From Platerodrilus igneus (Eukaryota; Arthropoda; Insecta; Coleoptera; Lycidae): 64,000 nucleotides of DNA. Of this stretch, positions 32,856-43,755 are shown piece after piece. The stretch lies in assembly GCA_036346225.1 (NCBI GenBank), contig JARFIW010001368.1, positions 62,001 through 126,000 of the forward strand, given 5' to 3'. The notes beneath the pieces are model-generated. The model searched no databases. It was not told the DNA's origin and saw nothing but the letters and a program-made list of their open reading frames with translations. Numbering within the stretch: position 1 is the stretch's first letter; every line of letters begins with the position of its first letter. The translations under genes and the position numbers were made by a program.

Positions 32856-33610
32856 TTAGTGTTGCCATCTTGGAGGAGTAACTATTACTCGACCGTAACG
32901 CGAAGTAATCGTGGTGCGATCTCGCTTTGCGTTAGTCTCTGTTGCACTACACTTTTCACCTGCCGCCACTTCACTTGCGTCATTATGTGCTAATTTAGAG
33001 CATGATGGTGTGTCACTCATTTCATTACTCTGCTGATTATCTACAATGGCATCTTGTTCTAACTTATCACTATAATTAATTAACTTAGGAAAATCTATAC
33101 TATTATAATAAGCTTTTGCATCTGCTCTACCTTCTTTCTCTTTTACAGTTTGATCTTTTGACCATGACACCGTTTTCGGAATATTGAGGTGTTGGTCGTC
33201 TTTTATTGCAGATGGTCTTAAAAATTTCCTATTTCTTATATAAATTCCATTATTTACAGAAACCTTATATCTACGTTAACCAAGCTTCTTTAAAATTTTA
33301 CCTGATTGCCAGATTGATTGAGGTTTTAATTGTACCCACACATTTGTATTTGGTTTTAATATTGACAATTCTTTCGCCCCCCTTTTTTCATTATAATTTT
33401 CTATTTGCTTGTTTTCACTATTTTTAATGTGACTGTTATACTGAGCCGTGTTAACTAAGTGTGATTTTAATTTTTTGGTTGCTGTGGGAAGCAAAGGGTT
33501 ACGAGTAGCTCTCGACATTAATATTTCATTTGGTGAGTTATTTTCAAAATAGGCGTATTTCGGTATTGTAGAAGTGCAAGATTTAAATCTCTACCATCTT
33601 CAATAACCTT
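32856..33610 (-). pseudogene. Gypsy integrase C-terminal region, frameshifted
   Basis: Beyond the integrase frame that stops at 33612, the continuation is visible in other frames. It includes ALLQYRNTPIL, the ELLMSR-like start of 33518-33276 and a basic, polar tail (33170-32856) ending RYGRVIVTPPRW. This region guides integrase to chromatin in related elements. At least three frame changes occur. Confidence 0.65.
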
Positions 33611-33611
33611 T

Positions 33612-35171
33612 TCATAATTTTTTAATTGTTTGTATGTGCCTTTCACTCATTCCATTAGACTGACTATGGGTCGGTGAACTTACACTATGTTGAAATTGCC
33701 ATTCATCTGCAAAATCTTGTAATTCTTTGGAGGTAAACTGAGTTCCTCCGTCACTAATCAAGTATTTGGGAACTCCAAATCTTGCAAAAATGGTTTTGAA
33801 TGTGTTAATTATAATCTTACTAGTTATATTATTTAATTTTTCAATTTCAACAAATTTAGAATAATAATCTACCACTATTACATAATATTTTCCTCTAAGT
33901 TCGTATATATCGCAACCAATTTTATACCACGGGATTGAGTGTATTTCGTGCGGTTGTAACGGTTCTGCTGGTTGTGAATTTGTATATTTTTGGCAAAGTG
34001 CACAATTTTCAATCATTGATTTAATTTTGTTGCGAATCGTTGGCCAAAATACTGATTCTAGTGCTAACTTTACACATTTAGTATACCCTAAGTGACTGTA
34101 ATGAATTTTCTCTAGTATTGTTTTCTTCAGACTTAGTGGAATTACACAACTGTTATTTTTATAAACGATCTCATTTTCAATTATTAATTCGCTTTTATAT
34201 TTAAGATATGGCCTAACACAATTTTTTAATAATTTATTATTTTTTGGCCAGCCCTTATCGATTACCATTCGTAATTGCTGTAATTCTGGATCAGCATTAG
34301 TTGTCGATTTAATTTTATTTAAATATTCTTCACTAATATTAGCCTCAACAACTACACAAATTTGATCTTTTAAATCTAAATCATTACTCGCGGTGTCTTT
34401 AGAACAAGCTCGCGATAATGCATCCGATATAACGAGATCTTTGCCTCTCTTGTATTTAAGATTAAAGTTGTACCTCTGTAAAAATAATATTATGCGCTGT
34501 AAACGAGCTGGTACTTTATTTAGCGGCTTATTAATTAATGTTATCAAAGGTTTGTGATCAGTTTCAACGATCACTGACCTTGCAAATACGTAGTCATGAT
34601 ATTTAGTTAAACCAAAATAAATCGCTAATAGCTCTTTCGTGATTTGGGGTTGTTGTACTTGGGATTCCGTTAGAGCTTTTGATGCGTATGAAACAGGTAT
34701 ATTTTCCTGTAACATGCATGCCCCTAAACCATTCTGACTTGCATCTACAGATATAGTTATTTCTTTGGAAGGGTCGAAATTCCTGAGTACCGGACTATTT
34801 GTTAAAATTTGTTTAAGTTTTTCAAATGCAGCTTTATGTTGATCTGACCATACAAAATAAACATACTTCCTCAAGAGTTCATGTAAAGCTTTCGTTTCTT
34901 CTGAGAAATTTTCAACATACTTACTCATATAGTTTATAATACCTAACAGCCTCTGAACGTCTTTCTTGTCCTTGGGTTCCTGGAATTCTTGTATGGCTTT
35001 TAACCTGTCAGGATCTAATCCTATACCTTCACTGCTTAAATAATGCCCCCTAAATTTAACTTTCGAAACACCTAAGATACATTTTTTTGAATTGAATTTA
35101 ATATTACGTTCTTTCCCCCTTTTTAATACTTCTATTAGTGCTTTATCGTGTTCTTCTTTTGTCTTTCCCAT
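33612..35171 (-). CDS. Gypsy RT thumb, RNase H and integrase
   Basis: This open frame of 519 residues begins just after the RT palm. It has GHYLSSEGIGLDPDRLKAIQ and FLGIINYMSKYV-like thumb residues, RNase H (TISVDASQNGLGACMLQ; ETDHKPL; VISDALSR), the integrase zinc region (HYSHLGYTKC, ENCALCQKY) and the core with catalytic residues in KIGCDIYEL, LISDGGTQF and SNGMSERH. These enzymes make and integrate the DNA copy. The catalytic residues look intact, but the frame lacks its own start and is separated from the palm by a frameshift at about 35150. Confidence 0.9.
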   Translation of the reverse strand: MGKTKEEHDKALIEVLKRGKERNIKFNSKKCILGVSKVKFRGHYLSSEGIGLDPDRLKAIQEFQEPKDKKDVQRLLGIINYMSKYVENFSEETKALHELLRKYVYFVWSDQHKAAFEKLKQILTNSPVLRNFDPSKEITISVDASQNGLGACMLQENIPVSYASKALTESQVQQPQITKELLAIYFGLTKYHDYVFARSVIVETDHKPLITLINKPLNKVPARLQRIILFLQRYNFNLKYKRGKDLVISDALSRACSKDTASNDLDLKDQICVVVEANISEEYLNKIKSTTNADPELQQLRMVIDKGWPKNNKLLKNCVRPYLKYKSELIIENEIVYKNNSCVIPLSLKKTILEKIHYSHLGYTKCVKLALESVFWPTIRNKIKSMIENCALCQKYTNSQPAEPLQPHEIHSIPWYKIGCDIYELRGKYYVIVVDYYSKFVEIEKLNNITSKIIINTFKTIFARFGVPKYLISDGGTQFTSKELQDFADEWQFQHSVSSPTHSQSNGMSERHIQTIKKL

Positions 35172-35605
35172 ATAATTACATCATCTATATACACTGCTAC
35201 ACTACTCATCTCAAATATTTCCCTGAACCTTTCATTGAACACTTCTGGACCGCTTTTAATTCCATACGGTAATCGAAGAAAACGATAGCGACCATAGGGT
35301 GTACCTACTGTACAAAGTTTACTACTTTCGTCGTCTAACGGTATCTGATAGAATGCTTTACTTGCGTCTAACTTAGAAAATACGCGTGCCCCATGTAATT
35401 TCGCCGTTATTTCCTCTAACGTTAATAATTTGCAATGTTCTCGTTTGAGTACTTTATTTAATTGCAAGGGGTCTAAACAAATTCTTAATGTACCATTTTC
35501 TTTTCTTATTAATACTAGTGGATGTACCCACTCGCTAGCGCCGTTTACTTTTTCGATAATATTTAATTTTTCTAATTCTGCCAAATTGTCTTTTAATTTG
35601 TCCAT
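35135..35605 (-). CDS. Gypsy reverse transcriptase fingers and palm
   Basis: The frame shows the RT order: WVHPLVLIRKENGTLRICLD, then VFSKLDASKAFYQIPLD with the first catalytic Asp, the RFLRLPYGIKSGPEVF box and the YIDD catalytic site in VAVYIDDVIIW. It ends soon after at a frameshift, and the next frame continues the thumb at 35171. The segment upstream to protease (35691) is in yet another frame. Confidence 0.85.
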   Translation of the reverse strand: MDKLKDNLAELEKLNIIEKVNGASEWVHPLVLIRKENGTLRICLDPLQLNKVLKREHCKLLTLEEITAKLHGARVFSKLDASKAFYQIPLDDESSKLCTVGTPYGRYRFLRLPYGIKSGPEVFNERFREIFEMSSVAVYIDDVIIWERQKKNTIKH

Positions 35606-35690
35606 CAGTGCAAATGGAACTTTTCTTATTGGCGTGATACAAGGAACTGCGCTAGGATCAATTTCATTTTATAAGGTGGGTTGATACAGC

Positions 35691-35960
35691 CTATACCTGA
35701 AAATACCTCACCAAACATTGTATAATTTGTTCATAATTTAAATTGAAAGTATTATTAATGTGATCAATACTCTTAATAGAATGAGCTTCTGGTTCTATAC
35801 GATTAATTAATTTCAGACTTATTGAGCTTGCTAACCCTAATATCGGTTCAGTGTCATCATTAACTACAAAAAATGCAATTTCAAACTCTCTACTATTATA
35901 CTTGCAATCAATTCTACATTCCCCTATAAGTGGCAAAATGTCACCTGTGTACGATTTCAA
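35691..35960 (-). pseudogene. Gypsy protease C-terminal half
   Basis: This continues the aspartic protease with a beta-rich segment and the conserved EPILGLASSISLKLI motif that closes the fold. It is separated by a frame change from the active-site half in 36646-35978. Confidence 0.65.
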
Positions 35961-35977
35961 GAGGGTCTTTGACTCTA

Positions 35978-36646
35978 CTAGTGTTCAAAAGGCATATTTA
36001 AACGAATAAAGTATTTTACAGGTAAAATATTTACCATTGCACCTGTGTCAATTTTAAACGACATCTTAACTGCACCTATTGTTATGTCTACCCACCAAGC
36101 CTTATCGTTTACAAGAACCCTTTTACAATTTGTATTACCTGTCCCTTCATTCAGGGTGCCTATAAAAACTACATTTTCTTGATTATAATTTTCCTGAGTT
36201 AAACTACTAATTTGTTTCTCGCTTCTACATACTGTTGCAAAGTGATTGTATTTTTTACACTTACCGCAAACCTTTTTATATGCCGGACATCTATTAATTG
36301 CGTGATTGAGCCCACACCGCTTACAATTATTAATTTGTGACCTCCTACCTTGCGATTGTGATCTGGCTCGTCCGCGGAAAGGTGATGTCGAGCTTCCTTT
36401 GTTGTCCTCGCCAAATCGCCGTTGTTGGCTTGACTGCTGTCTACCTGGACCAGACTGCCAGCCCCCCATGGAGCTTTGTTTGGGCGAAATCCTGTCAATT
36501 TGAGAATTTACCTGATTTTTTGCGACGAATTTTTCCATTCTTGCTGCCTGCGATTTAGACTGCTCAATTATAGAACACAATTGGATTGCTTTTTCCAAAT
36601 CCGCTTCATCTTCTTGCAGTAATCGGTGCCTTATTTCTTGACACAA
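35978..36646 (-). pseudogene. Gypsy Gag nucleocapsid and protease active site
   Basis: The segment starts in capsid helices (EADLEKAIQLCSIIEQSKSQ), passes a Gln/Ser/Arg-rich linker, then two CCHC-type knuckles (CKRCGLNHAINRC; CGKCKKYNHFATVC). It ends with the protease active site in FKIDTGAMVNILP. Knuckles package RNA; protease matures the particle. An upstream frameshift disconnects it from the capsid start. Confidence 0.8.
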
Positions 36647-36674
36647 ATTAGCATAAGTTTTATAAGATCATCAT

Positions 36675-37052
36675 TTAATTTGTCAAATTAAAACAACTTG
36701 CTGCTTGTCGTCTAAGATCAATGATGAATTGTTCCATTGTCATTTCACTTGATTGCTTGGATGTAAAAACTTGTATCGCAAAAATGTTCTTTCTAGGCGA
36801 GAAGTGGTTATCGAATTTTTCAATTACTGGCTCTAATTTGTCCTTTTCATCCTCTTCGAATTTAAACGTCGCGTAAATTTTCTGGATTTCAGGACCTGCA
36901 AAATGTAGCAACTGAGCGATTTGAATTTTTTCTTCTTTTTTATTGGCTTCCGTCGCTATTAAATATATGTTAAAGCTATTTTTCCATTGCGTCCATTGTT
37001 CTGCAGCTTGACCATTGTTCAATTCTAACCTGGGTAGTACGTTACTCGCCAT
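36675..37052 (-). CDS. Gypsy Gag, capsid N-terminal part
   Basis: The frame starts at ATG 37052, 76 bp inside the 5' LTR on the minus strand, and gives 125 residues (MASNVLPRLELNNGQ; AEQWTQWKNSFNIYL). That is the usual capsid start of K02A2.6-like Gypsy elements. It stops at 36675 after a frameshift, before the last capsid helices. Confidence 0.8.
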   Translation of the reverse strand: MASNVLPRLELNNGQAAEQWTQWKNSFNIYLIATEANKKEEKIQIAQLLHFAGPEIQKIYATFKFEEDEKDKLEPVIEKFDNHFSPRKNIFAIQVFTSKQSSEMTMEQFIIDLRRQAASCFNLTN

Positions 37053-37127
37053 TTTTCTTAGTAAATTGTTGAACGCGTGTTAATTACTGTAATTATGCTT
37101 GCTGTTGTCGGTTTTGTCGCAGCGCCA

Positions 37128-37311
37128 TGTTATATTTAGTATCATTTATTGTCATTTCTTATAATTTAGTACAAGAGATTAGCTTATGTCTACACTTCAT
37201 GATTTACTATTAAGAACTGCCAGCCGCCTGTATTGGACTCGCGCTCCCTACTCTTCTATGTACGAGTGCCTCTTATGGCAGCGGATCTTACTACTCACTA
37301 TTACTACAACA
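37128..37311 (-). repeat. 5' LTR of the K02A2.6-like Gypsy
   Basis: 184 bp, nearly identical to 32608-32791. TGGCGCTGCGAC follows at 37127 on the minus strand as a possible primer site. Confidence 0.9.
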
Positions 37312-38106
37312 TGTTTCTACAACCTTTTACATTATTTTATTTAAATATTTGCTACTATTTCATATTTTTTTATGCTCAATTTAGTGAGTATATCTTGAAT
37401 GTAATTATTTATTGATAATGCGTTTATATATTTTATAGTACCTCTCAAGAAGAATATAAATATATTCGAAAATTTATGTAAGTAATAGAAAAGAGTCTTA
37501 TTGATTATCCAGCATGCCTAAAATCCACAGGATGTAAATTCGTTGTTTTTTAATCCATTCGATGACCATATTTCGCTTATCGCAACGACATCATATTCAC
37601 AATCACATATATTTAATGTAAATTCATCGATTTCACCTCACATGCCTCTATAACGTTTTGATAATAACACATAAACCCTTATTTAATTTCTTTTCACAAC
37701 ACAAGGTAAACCGTTGACAAATTTTATAATGGAAATATACATTGTATTACTTTCTAAAGCTTTTAAATATTTATGTTATGCCTATAAAGCAAGGTATAAT
37801 TATAACTAAACTGCTTACTACTAATTTACAAACTCTGATCTTTCTTTAACATCTAGAAAAATTTAATTTACAGTTCTTATCTACTTATCTAGATACAGCA
37901 AGCGACAAAGTCCTAACACTAGCAAAACCCTAGCACACATAGAATACCATATTATGATATAGAATAATTACAGAAATTATACGTAAATGGGCGTTTGTAA
38001 GTATGGAGACACACATGTGTTCTTGGGTTATATCTTTTCCTTCCGAAATATTGCTAACAAATCGGTATTCGTTAGTATATGATTGTATAAGTCTTAGGAA
38101 ATACAC
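37312..38106. other. AT-rich stretch, no gene seen; fossil zinc fingers at its right end
   Basis: There is no coding frame up to about 37980. From 37985 to 38106 the linker-like pattern of the zinc-finger arrays recurs twice on the minus strand, strongly decayed. Copy 3's fossil array thus probably extends this far, interrupted by R1 copy b. Confidence 0.5.
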
Positions 38107-38666
38107 TTTTCAACGAACTTCGTTCGTTTATGAAATCTATTTGTCTGTGTGTTTGTCTGTCTGTGTGTCCGAGGCCTTTTTAATGGTCGGACATCAATGT
38201 GTGATACATCAATCGATTCAGCTCAGTGTCCAGAGCTTAAGTTTTGATGTCAGTTAAAATCGGGCCACGGGGACGCCGAGCCCCCGGGAAAATCCACAGG
38301 GACAATTAAAATTTTAAATAAGTTTAAAATCAATATGCGACACATTTATGGCATTTCATGCCAATTATTCCAATATTATAGACATTGTTTAAACTTAAAT
38401 TTTGATTACCGAAAATAATTAGATTATTATATTAAAAAAAAAAAAATTCTTATCTTATTGATGAGAACTAATATATAGCTTTTAAAATATTTATTCAATA
38501 AAATAAAATATATTAAAATGTCTCTTTTGTTGTTTATAAATTTTTGTATTTTATCTGAATACTTATAATTATTACAACATAATAATTTTAAATTCTTTAA
38601 ATTGTTTTAAAGTAAGTCTACATTTGGAAGTTCGTTGCGACAATGCCTTGCATTTTCAACTTGTTT
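38107..38666 (-). repeat. Interspersed repeat R1, copy b
   Basis: Reverse-orientation copy of 11443-12107 with the same ends and the same inner order, lacking the internal duplication and the TATG array. It is inserted among fossil zinc fingers. Confidence 0.75.
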
Positions 38667-39162
38667 GTAATGCATTATAACCACACATAATTAATACCAA
38701 AGGACGTTCGTTAGTATGTATCGGCTTTCTAAAGTATCTGTGATAAGGAAAAATCACACAAATTGCATTTCCATTTCTACATGATCCATTTGTGATGAAC
38801 CACAGTTACATAAATAATCTACAATTGGACGTTTGTAAGTATGTAAGGAGATATACAGGATTAAATCATTTGGAGATTTATACAGAATACTCAAAACTAG
38901 TACACAAATTATACACAAAATTGAAACTTGTCAGCATGCAACCACAAATGTTCTTATAAACACTTTTTTATATATAATCACATTAATTGCACAAAATAAA
39001 CGCTCACTACTATTTTGATGTGCACAATACCAACATAAAACGCATACAAACGGATATTCGTTAGTATGTATACAAATTGACATATTTTAGTATGAAATCG
39101 CCAAAACTTTGAAATGACTTATGAGGTTGGGTATAATAACAGAAATAGCATGTGAAAAGACG
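38667..39162 (-). pseudogene. Fossil zinc fingers downstream of copy 3
   Basis: Decayed finger units with recognisable linker codons occur near 38703, 38828 and 39055. The part from about 38940 matches 18715-18945 behind copy 2. The stop of copy 3 is again a TAA in place of the Glu of the last linker. Confidence 0.65.
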
Positions 39163-40107
39163 TTAGTTAGTATGGGACCGCATATGTCTTTTCAAGCTAC
39201 TTTTACGAGAAGCAAAATAAGTGCATAAATTGCACGCGAATGGACGTTCGTTTGTATGGGTCCGCATATGTCTTTTCAAGCTACCTTCGTGAGATGTTGA
39301 ATAATTACATAAATTGCATGCAAATGGACGTTCGTTTGTATGGGTCCGCATATGTCTTTTCAAGTTACCTTCATTAGATGTTGAATAATTACATAAATTG
39401 CATTCGAATGGACGTTCGTTTGTATGGGAGCGTATATGAGTCTGTAAATGACCTTTACAAGATGCAGCGTAATTACATAAATTACATGCGTATGGACGTT
39501 CGTTTCTATGTGACCGCATATGTCTTTTCAAGTTATTTCCCTGAGATGCGGAATAATTACATAAATTGCATGCGAATGGACGTTCGTTTGTATGGGAGCG
39601 CATGTGAATCTTCAAGATACTATTACGTGATGCAGTATAAGTACATAAATTGCATGCGAATGGACGTTCGTTTGTATGGGACCGCACATGAATTTCCAAG
39701 GCACCTTTAGAATATGCAGTATAAGTACATAAATTGCATGCGAATGGACGTTCGTTTGTGTGGGAGCGCAAATGAGTTTGCAAATTACCTTTACATGATG
39801 CAGCGTAATTACACAGATTGCATGCGTGTGGACGTTCGTTTCTATGTAACCGTATATGTCTTTTCAAGTTATTTCCCTGAGATGCAGAATAATTACATAA
39901 ATTGCATGCGAATGGGCGTACGTTTAAATGGGACCGCATATGTCTTTTCAAGTTATTTTTCTGAGATGCAGAATAATTACATAAATTGCATGCGAATGGA
40001 CGTTTGTTTTTATGGGACCGTATATGGATTATAAACGTACTCTTAAGAGATGCAGAATATGCACATAAAAAGCACACAAGTGGACGTTCATTTGTAAGTA
40101 ACGACAT
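39163..40107 (-). CDS. C2H2 zinc-finger protein copy 3, 11 fingers
   Basis: This is a 314-residue open frame from ATG 40107, made of 11 C-X2-C-X12-H-X3-H fingers every 28 residues with NERP-type linkers. The first and last fingers match copy 2 closely (CFLCAYSA...; CTYFASRKSSLKRH), while the middle set differs in number and in helix residues, as expected when binding specificity shifts. Fingers 9 and 10 are near-identical neighbours, so a single finger recently duplicated. No other domain is present. It is probably a nuclear DNA-binding protein, perhaps one of a family that evolves fast against TEs; that role is inference. Confidence 0.85.
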   Translation of the reverse strand: MSLLTNERPLVCFLCAYSASLKSTFIIHIRSHKNKRPFACNLCNYSASQKNNLKRHMRSHLNVRPFACNLCNYSASQGNNLKRHIRLHRNERPHACNLCNYAASCKGNLQTHLRSHTNERPFACNLCTYTAYSKGALEIHVRSHTNERPFACNLCTYTASRNSILKIHMRSHTNERPFACNLCNYSASQGNNLKRHMRSHRNERPYACNLCNYAASCKGHLQTHIRSHTNERPFECNLCNYSTSNEGNLKRHMRTHTNERPFACNLCNYSTSHEGSLKRHMRTHTNERPFACNLCTYFASRKSSLKRHMRSHTN

Positions 40108-41718
40108 ATCAATATGTTCTTATAGATTGAAGAATAAGTTCATAAATTATATGCTGCAGATGTTCTTTAGTATATTGTCTTGTAATGTAGTTGTAGGTTA
40201 TTTTGTGATAGCCCAAAAATCACATTACGGACAAATTTGGGGGGGTAGACCTCATAGGTGAAGCACAAAAGTTACTTAAATTGTCTGCCTATTCAAAATG
40301 TATAAATATTTTTCTATCATCCACTAGTTCGTCCACTTAGTTTAATATTCATGGGTGCATTTTATTTTAATTTTGCATTTTTTGTTAATAAACAAATTCT
40401 ACAAAACGTTTTTCTCTTCACATTCTAGCTATCGATCAGGTCGTTTACTGGTGCTGATTAAACGAACTAATTACAAAAAATTAATTGTGTAATTATTTAA
40501 ACTGTCCTAATTGTGGCTACGTTGTTTCCGATTAAACTGATATTTATTTTTAATGTATATTCGTCGTGTTTGCTTAAGGCTTAAAACTTCTAACCCATTG
40601 TTAATGTAGCTGCCATTTCAATTATTGTTTTATACTCCATTTCAGTTAAGAAAGTAGTAGATGGTGTTGGTTTATAATTGTCTGCCATTTTTTACCGGTT
40701 GCCATTAAAAGTTCGCCATCGTAGTATCTTTGAGTTCAACAAAGATAGTGTTATTTTTGACTAGATAGGAATATTTCCTTCTCTCATAAACTGCTAGTCC
40801 GTAAGAATTTCTTACTCAAGGAAGATGTTCAAATACAGTTGTTGTTTTTGGCTTAATAGTAATAGGAAGAAATTATTTCCTCAATTCGTTATAATTTGCA
40901 ATCCTTGTCGTATAAATGTCAAAGTATTGTTTATCGAATAAAGTAAAGCTTCGCAAGAATATATTTCTTAAGTTTTAAAATTGATAGAAAATTATTCAGA
41001 ATCCGTAGTACAGTTCATTTGTTTTAATTTTAAGATGACGTCAAATGTAGTAAACAAGTGTTAGCAACTGTATGCAAATGAATACCTAGAAAACTGCTAA
41101 AAAATTACTGTCATTTAATACATAAAGGCTGGCAGTTCTGTAGCATGTTGCCACTAATTCCTCTTGACAATGGGAATATTCGTATATCTTTCATTGAATA
41201 TATTATAATGTAAGCTAGCATTGGCAATGTAGTATTTATCCAGTTGTGACGTCATTCTAAAGTCAAAGCCAATGGACTATATCAGCGATACTACTTGTGA
41301 GCGCTATTTGTAATCGCAACATGGCACTTTAAGTCGATGTATTTATACAAATTGCCTTTATTATTGCTGGTTTTGAAACGGCATTATTTCAAAGGTCCTT
41401 CATATGTATAATAAACTTCAAGAAAACAAAACTTGCAAGCACTAATTTTATTACTTCGCAAAGCACATCAAGATTAGTAAAAACCATTCCGTGTTTTTCT
41501 GTTTGTAGTTGCATTGATGCGAGAAAGACAGAGCATCGCATCAATCAAGCTTCTACAAGGCTAATATTTTCTGAAGGTAAAACTGAGCATGCCGTCTGAG
41601 CCGTAAAAGCTAAACAAAGTTACAAAACCGCTTAGTTTCACGCTCAAGCAACGGTAAGTCCATTTGCCTTCCATTTTTTGCATTTGTTGTTTGCAGCTGT
41701 ACATTTCTGTTGCATATT
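40108..41718 (-). promoter_or_regulatory. Conserved 5' flank of zinc-finger copy 3
   Basis: Matches 20059-21714 over its length with small indels, and then stops abruptly at 41718. No open frame. It probably includes the promoter and untranslated exons of copy 3. Confidence 0.6.
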
Positions 41719-43069
41719 GTAACCGGATACTGCTACCGCGTTTCTTTAATTTAAAACAAGTAATAATAAAGGTCTTTATTACTCACTGTTCACAAGTCTA
41801 ATTAACAGTATATGCCTTATTTATATATGTTTTCAGTCCACTTAACAATGAAGCACTATTACACTAATGAATTTACAAGCACAAATATCTTCTTAAACTA
41901 ACTTCTTTACCATAGGTCCATTAACAACACTAACACAACTATTTGTTTATACACTTCTATTTATTTATGTATACTACAAGCTGCATGTACATTAGACACA
42001 GCATATAACATTTATGTATACTTCTAAAAGCTCAAACTACTATTACTTTACAACGATATAATTTATATTAGACATTCTAGTATAGACTGCCCTTGCATTT
42101 CTCAGCGGTCTTATATATACTCAGATTTAAAGATATGACTCATCTTCTGGTAATTACGAGAAGCTTCCAGGTCTGGCGAGAATGAACAGTGCTGGCGGCG
42201 TTTTGTGTGTTTGATTGCTAGAAGCATTCTAGAATCCTGGAAACTAAGCAGACCCTACAACGCTTGTGTGTTTGACGGGTTGCATAATAGTAGCTCGCAA
42301 CAATATTATTGTTCAAGTTTAAAATAATATAGCTAGAACGTCAACCCCTCCTGTCTTTTTCAAACGTAAGCTTTCTCGAAAGTTAGGGTTGATAGACGAG
42401 CAGTAGAGTCATGTTCGTGTTACGGGCTTGGCTAGACACGGTCTAGTCCATATTTTCGCTGTTAATGCATTGTAAACATGATGTACGTTTCTTAAATAAA
42501 ATTGTATTTAAGTTTATCCTGTTTCATTATCATTATTTAAATAAGTGCGCATATTCATACTAAACCAATGGTCCTTCTTTCGCGAATCAGCGCATTCCTA
42601 TAATTTTATAGTTCATTCATATTATTGCAATTGCAACGCGTGTGCATCGCGATTAATACAAGATTAAGTGATCACGGCGTACTAAAAGCAACAGCTAATA
42701 CTATACGCAAATAATTCGTGCATTCAGATGAAATTAAGCAACAAAAACATTTCGTTTGAGTGCAGGATTATACAAGATAGTTTCATTCAATTCAAAATAC
42801 AAAGCATTACCAGCAAGCTGCACAAGTTTCAACGCATATTGTTATCGTCAAGCAGAATTCCAAGAAACCGAGGGGCAGAGTTTCAACACATGTGTCTTGC
42901 GGTTATATCCACATTTTAAGAATCCAAGCGAACAGGTATTACAGTCGTCCAGTACTACACCTGACCAACTAAAAGTAAAAGCATTACACATATTGTTTAT
43001 TCATTGCAACGTGTTTCAAACGTGAAATCGATTTATTACATAATTAACGCGAGCGCGGCGAAATACAAT
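41719..43069. other. Unassigned sequence right of the zinc-finger duplication
   Basis: It starts GTAACCGGATACTGC exactly where similarity to copy 2 ends, which suggests an insertion edge. A TATATATACTCAG promoter-like motif lies near 42114. No recognisable coding frame; the short open frames near 42728-43186 overlap one another and match nothing I know. Confidence 0.3.
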
Positions 43070-43617
43070 ACTTTATATACTATTTCCTATTGCGGACTGC
43101 AAATAACTTGTCTTTATTTATTTGAATTGCTTTTGGGGCATGAACCCGGGTGTCGCCACGAGAAGGTTTGTTACGTTTGCAAATAAATTTTGCTGTAACA
43201 TCCCGCAAATCTGAAAGGCCAGACGTACTATTATAGTCATTTATAAAATTTATTATGTAGTTTCGGTTCAATTCTGTACTTCCACACTTTAGTAGTGTTG
43301 GTGTTTTATCACCTGATGGCGGTTTTATTTACTTTTGCCATAGTACAGTGATTCGAAATTATATCATTATAATAGCTTCGATTATTTCATAGGGTTCTTG
43401 GGAACTATTCCACTCTGATGAGGCTAACAAGCCGAAACCATTGGTCAGTGGATGTTTCCTCCCCTATGAAGTAATAAAGCTAATGTTTTGTTAATGACTA
43501 TATAACTACCAGCCCGATTTGTATTTGTCAATAGCTCTTACTATTTTCATAAGAGTTTGTTTACAGATACATCTTACTTTATATACTATTTCCTATTGCG
43601 GACTGCAAATAACTTGT

Positions 43618-43622
<5 letters not shown>
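43070..43622. repeat. Block flanked by a 49-bp direct repeat, containing a hammerhead
   Basis: The 49-bp stretch starting ACTTTATATACTATTTCC occurs at about 43070-43118 and again at about 43574-43622, nearly without change. The 455 bp between are non-coding and include the hammerhead fold. This may be a small element with a long target duplication, or a simple duplication. Confidence 0.55.
43389..43469 (+). ncRNA. Hammerhead self-cleaving ribozyme
   Basis: All core parts are present in order: stem I CCACT (43411-43415), CTGATGA (43416-43422), stem II GGCT-AACA-AGCC (43423-43434), GAAA (43435-43438), a 3-bp stem III ACC-ATT-GGT, cleavage base C (43447) and stem I partner AGTGG (43448-43452). 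Stem I extends through internal loops to GGGAA/TTTCC and CATAGGG/CCCTATG. Cleavage is predicted after 43447. A very short stem III is typical of hammerheads in Penelope-like elements and retrozymes; I saw no reverse transcriptase nearby. Confidence 0.85.

Positions 43623-43664
<42 letters not shown>
43621..43664. repeat. (TA)n microsatellite
   Basis: About 22 TA units, directly adjoining the left arm of the foldback element. Confidence 0.95.
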
Positions 43665-43668
<4 letters not shown>

Positions 43669-43755
43669 ATAAGATGAAATAATAACTTAGACTTTTATGC
43701 AAAGCCCAAATGATCATTTCAAATCGAGCTAGTAATTGAAATATGGAAAATATAA

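Larger units (their letters stand above)
32608..37311 (-). mobile_element. Ty3/Gypsy LTR retrotransposon (K02A2.6-like)
   Basis: The two 184-bp LTRs at the ends run TGTTGTAGTAATAG to AAATATAACA on the minus strand and are nearly identical. The purine tract AAAAAAGGGAAGA (32792-32804) precedes the left LTR; TGGCGCTGCGAC, a possible primer site, follows the right LTR. The flanks AGTTT and TGTTT could be an imperfect 5-bp target duplication. Gag, protease, RT, RNase H and integrase all lie on the minus strand in the usual order. Close LTRs suggest recent insertion, but gag and pol have frameshifts. Confidence 0.9.

Noticed and set aside
32856..33170. A host gene behind the Gypsy element
   Set aside because: Position, strand and polar composition fit the end of the Gypsy integrase, before its purine tract and LTR.
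36306..36558. Two overlapping plus-strand frames
   Set aside because: Shadows of the Gypsy nucleocapsid on the minus strand.
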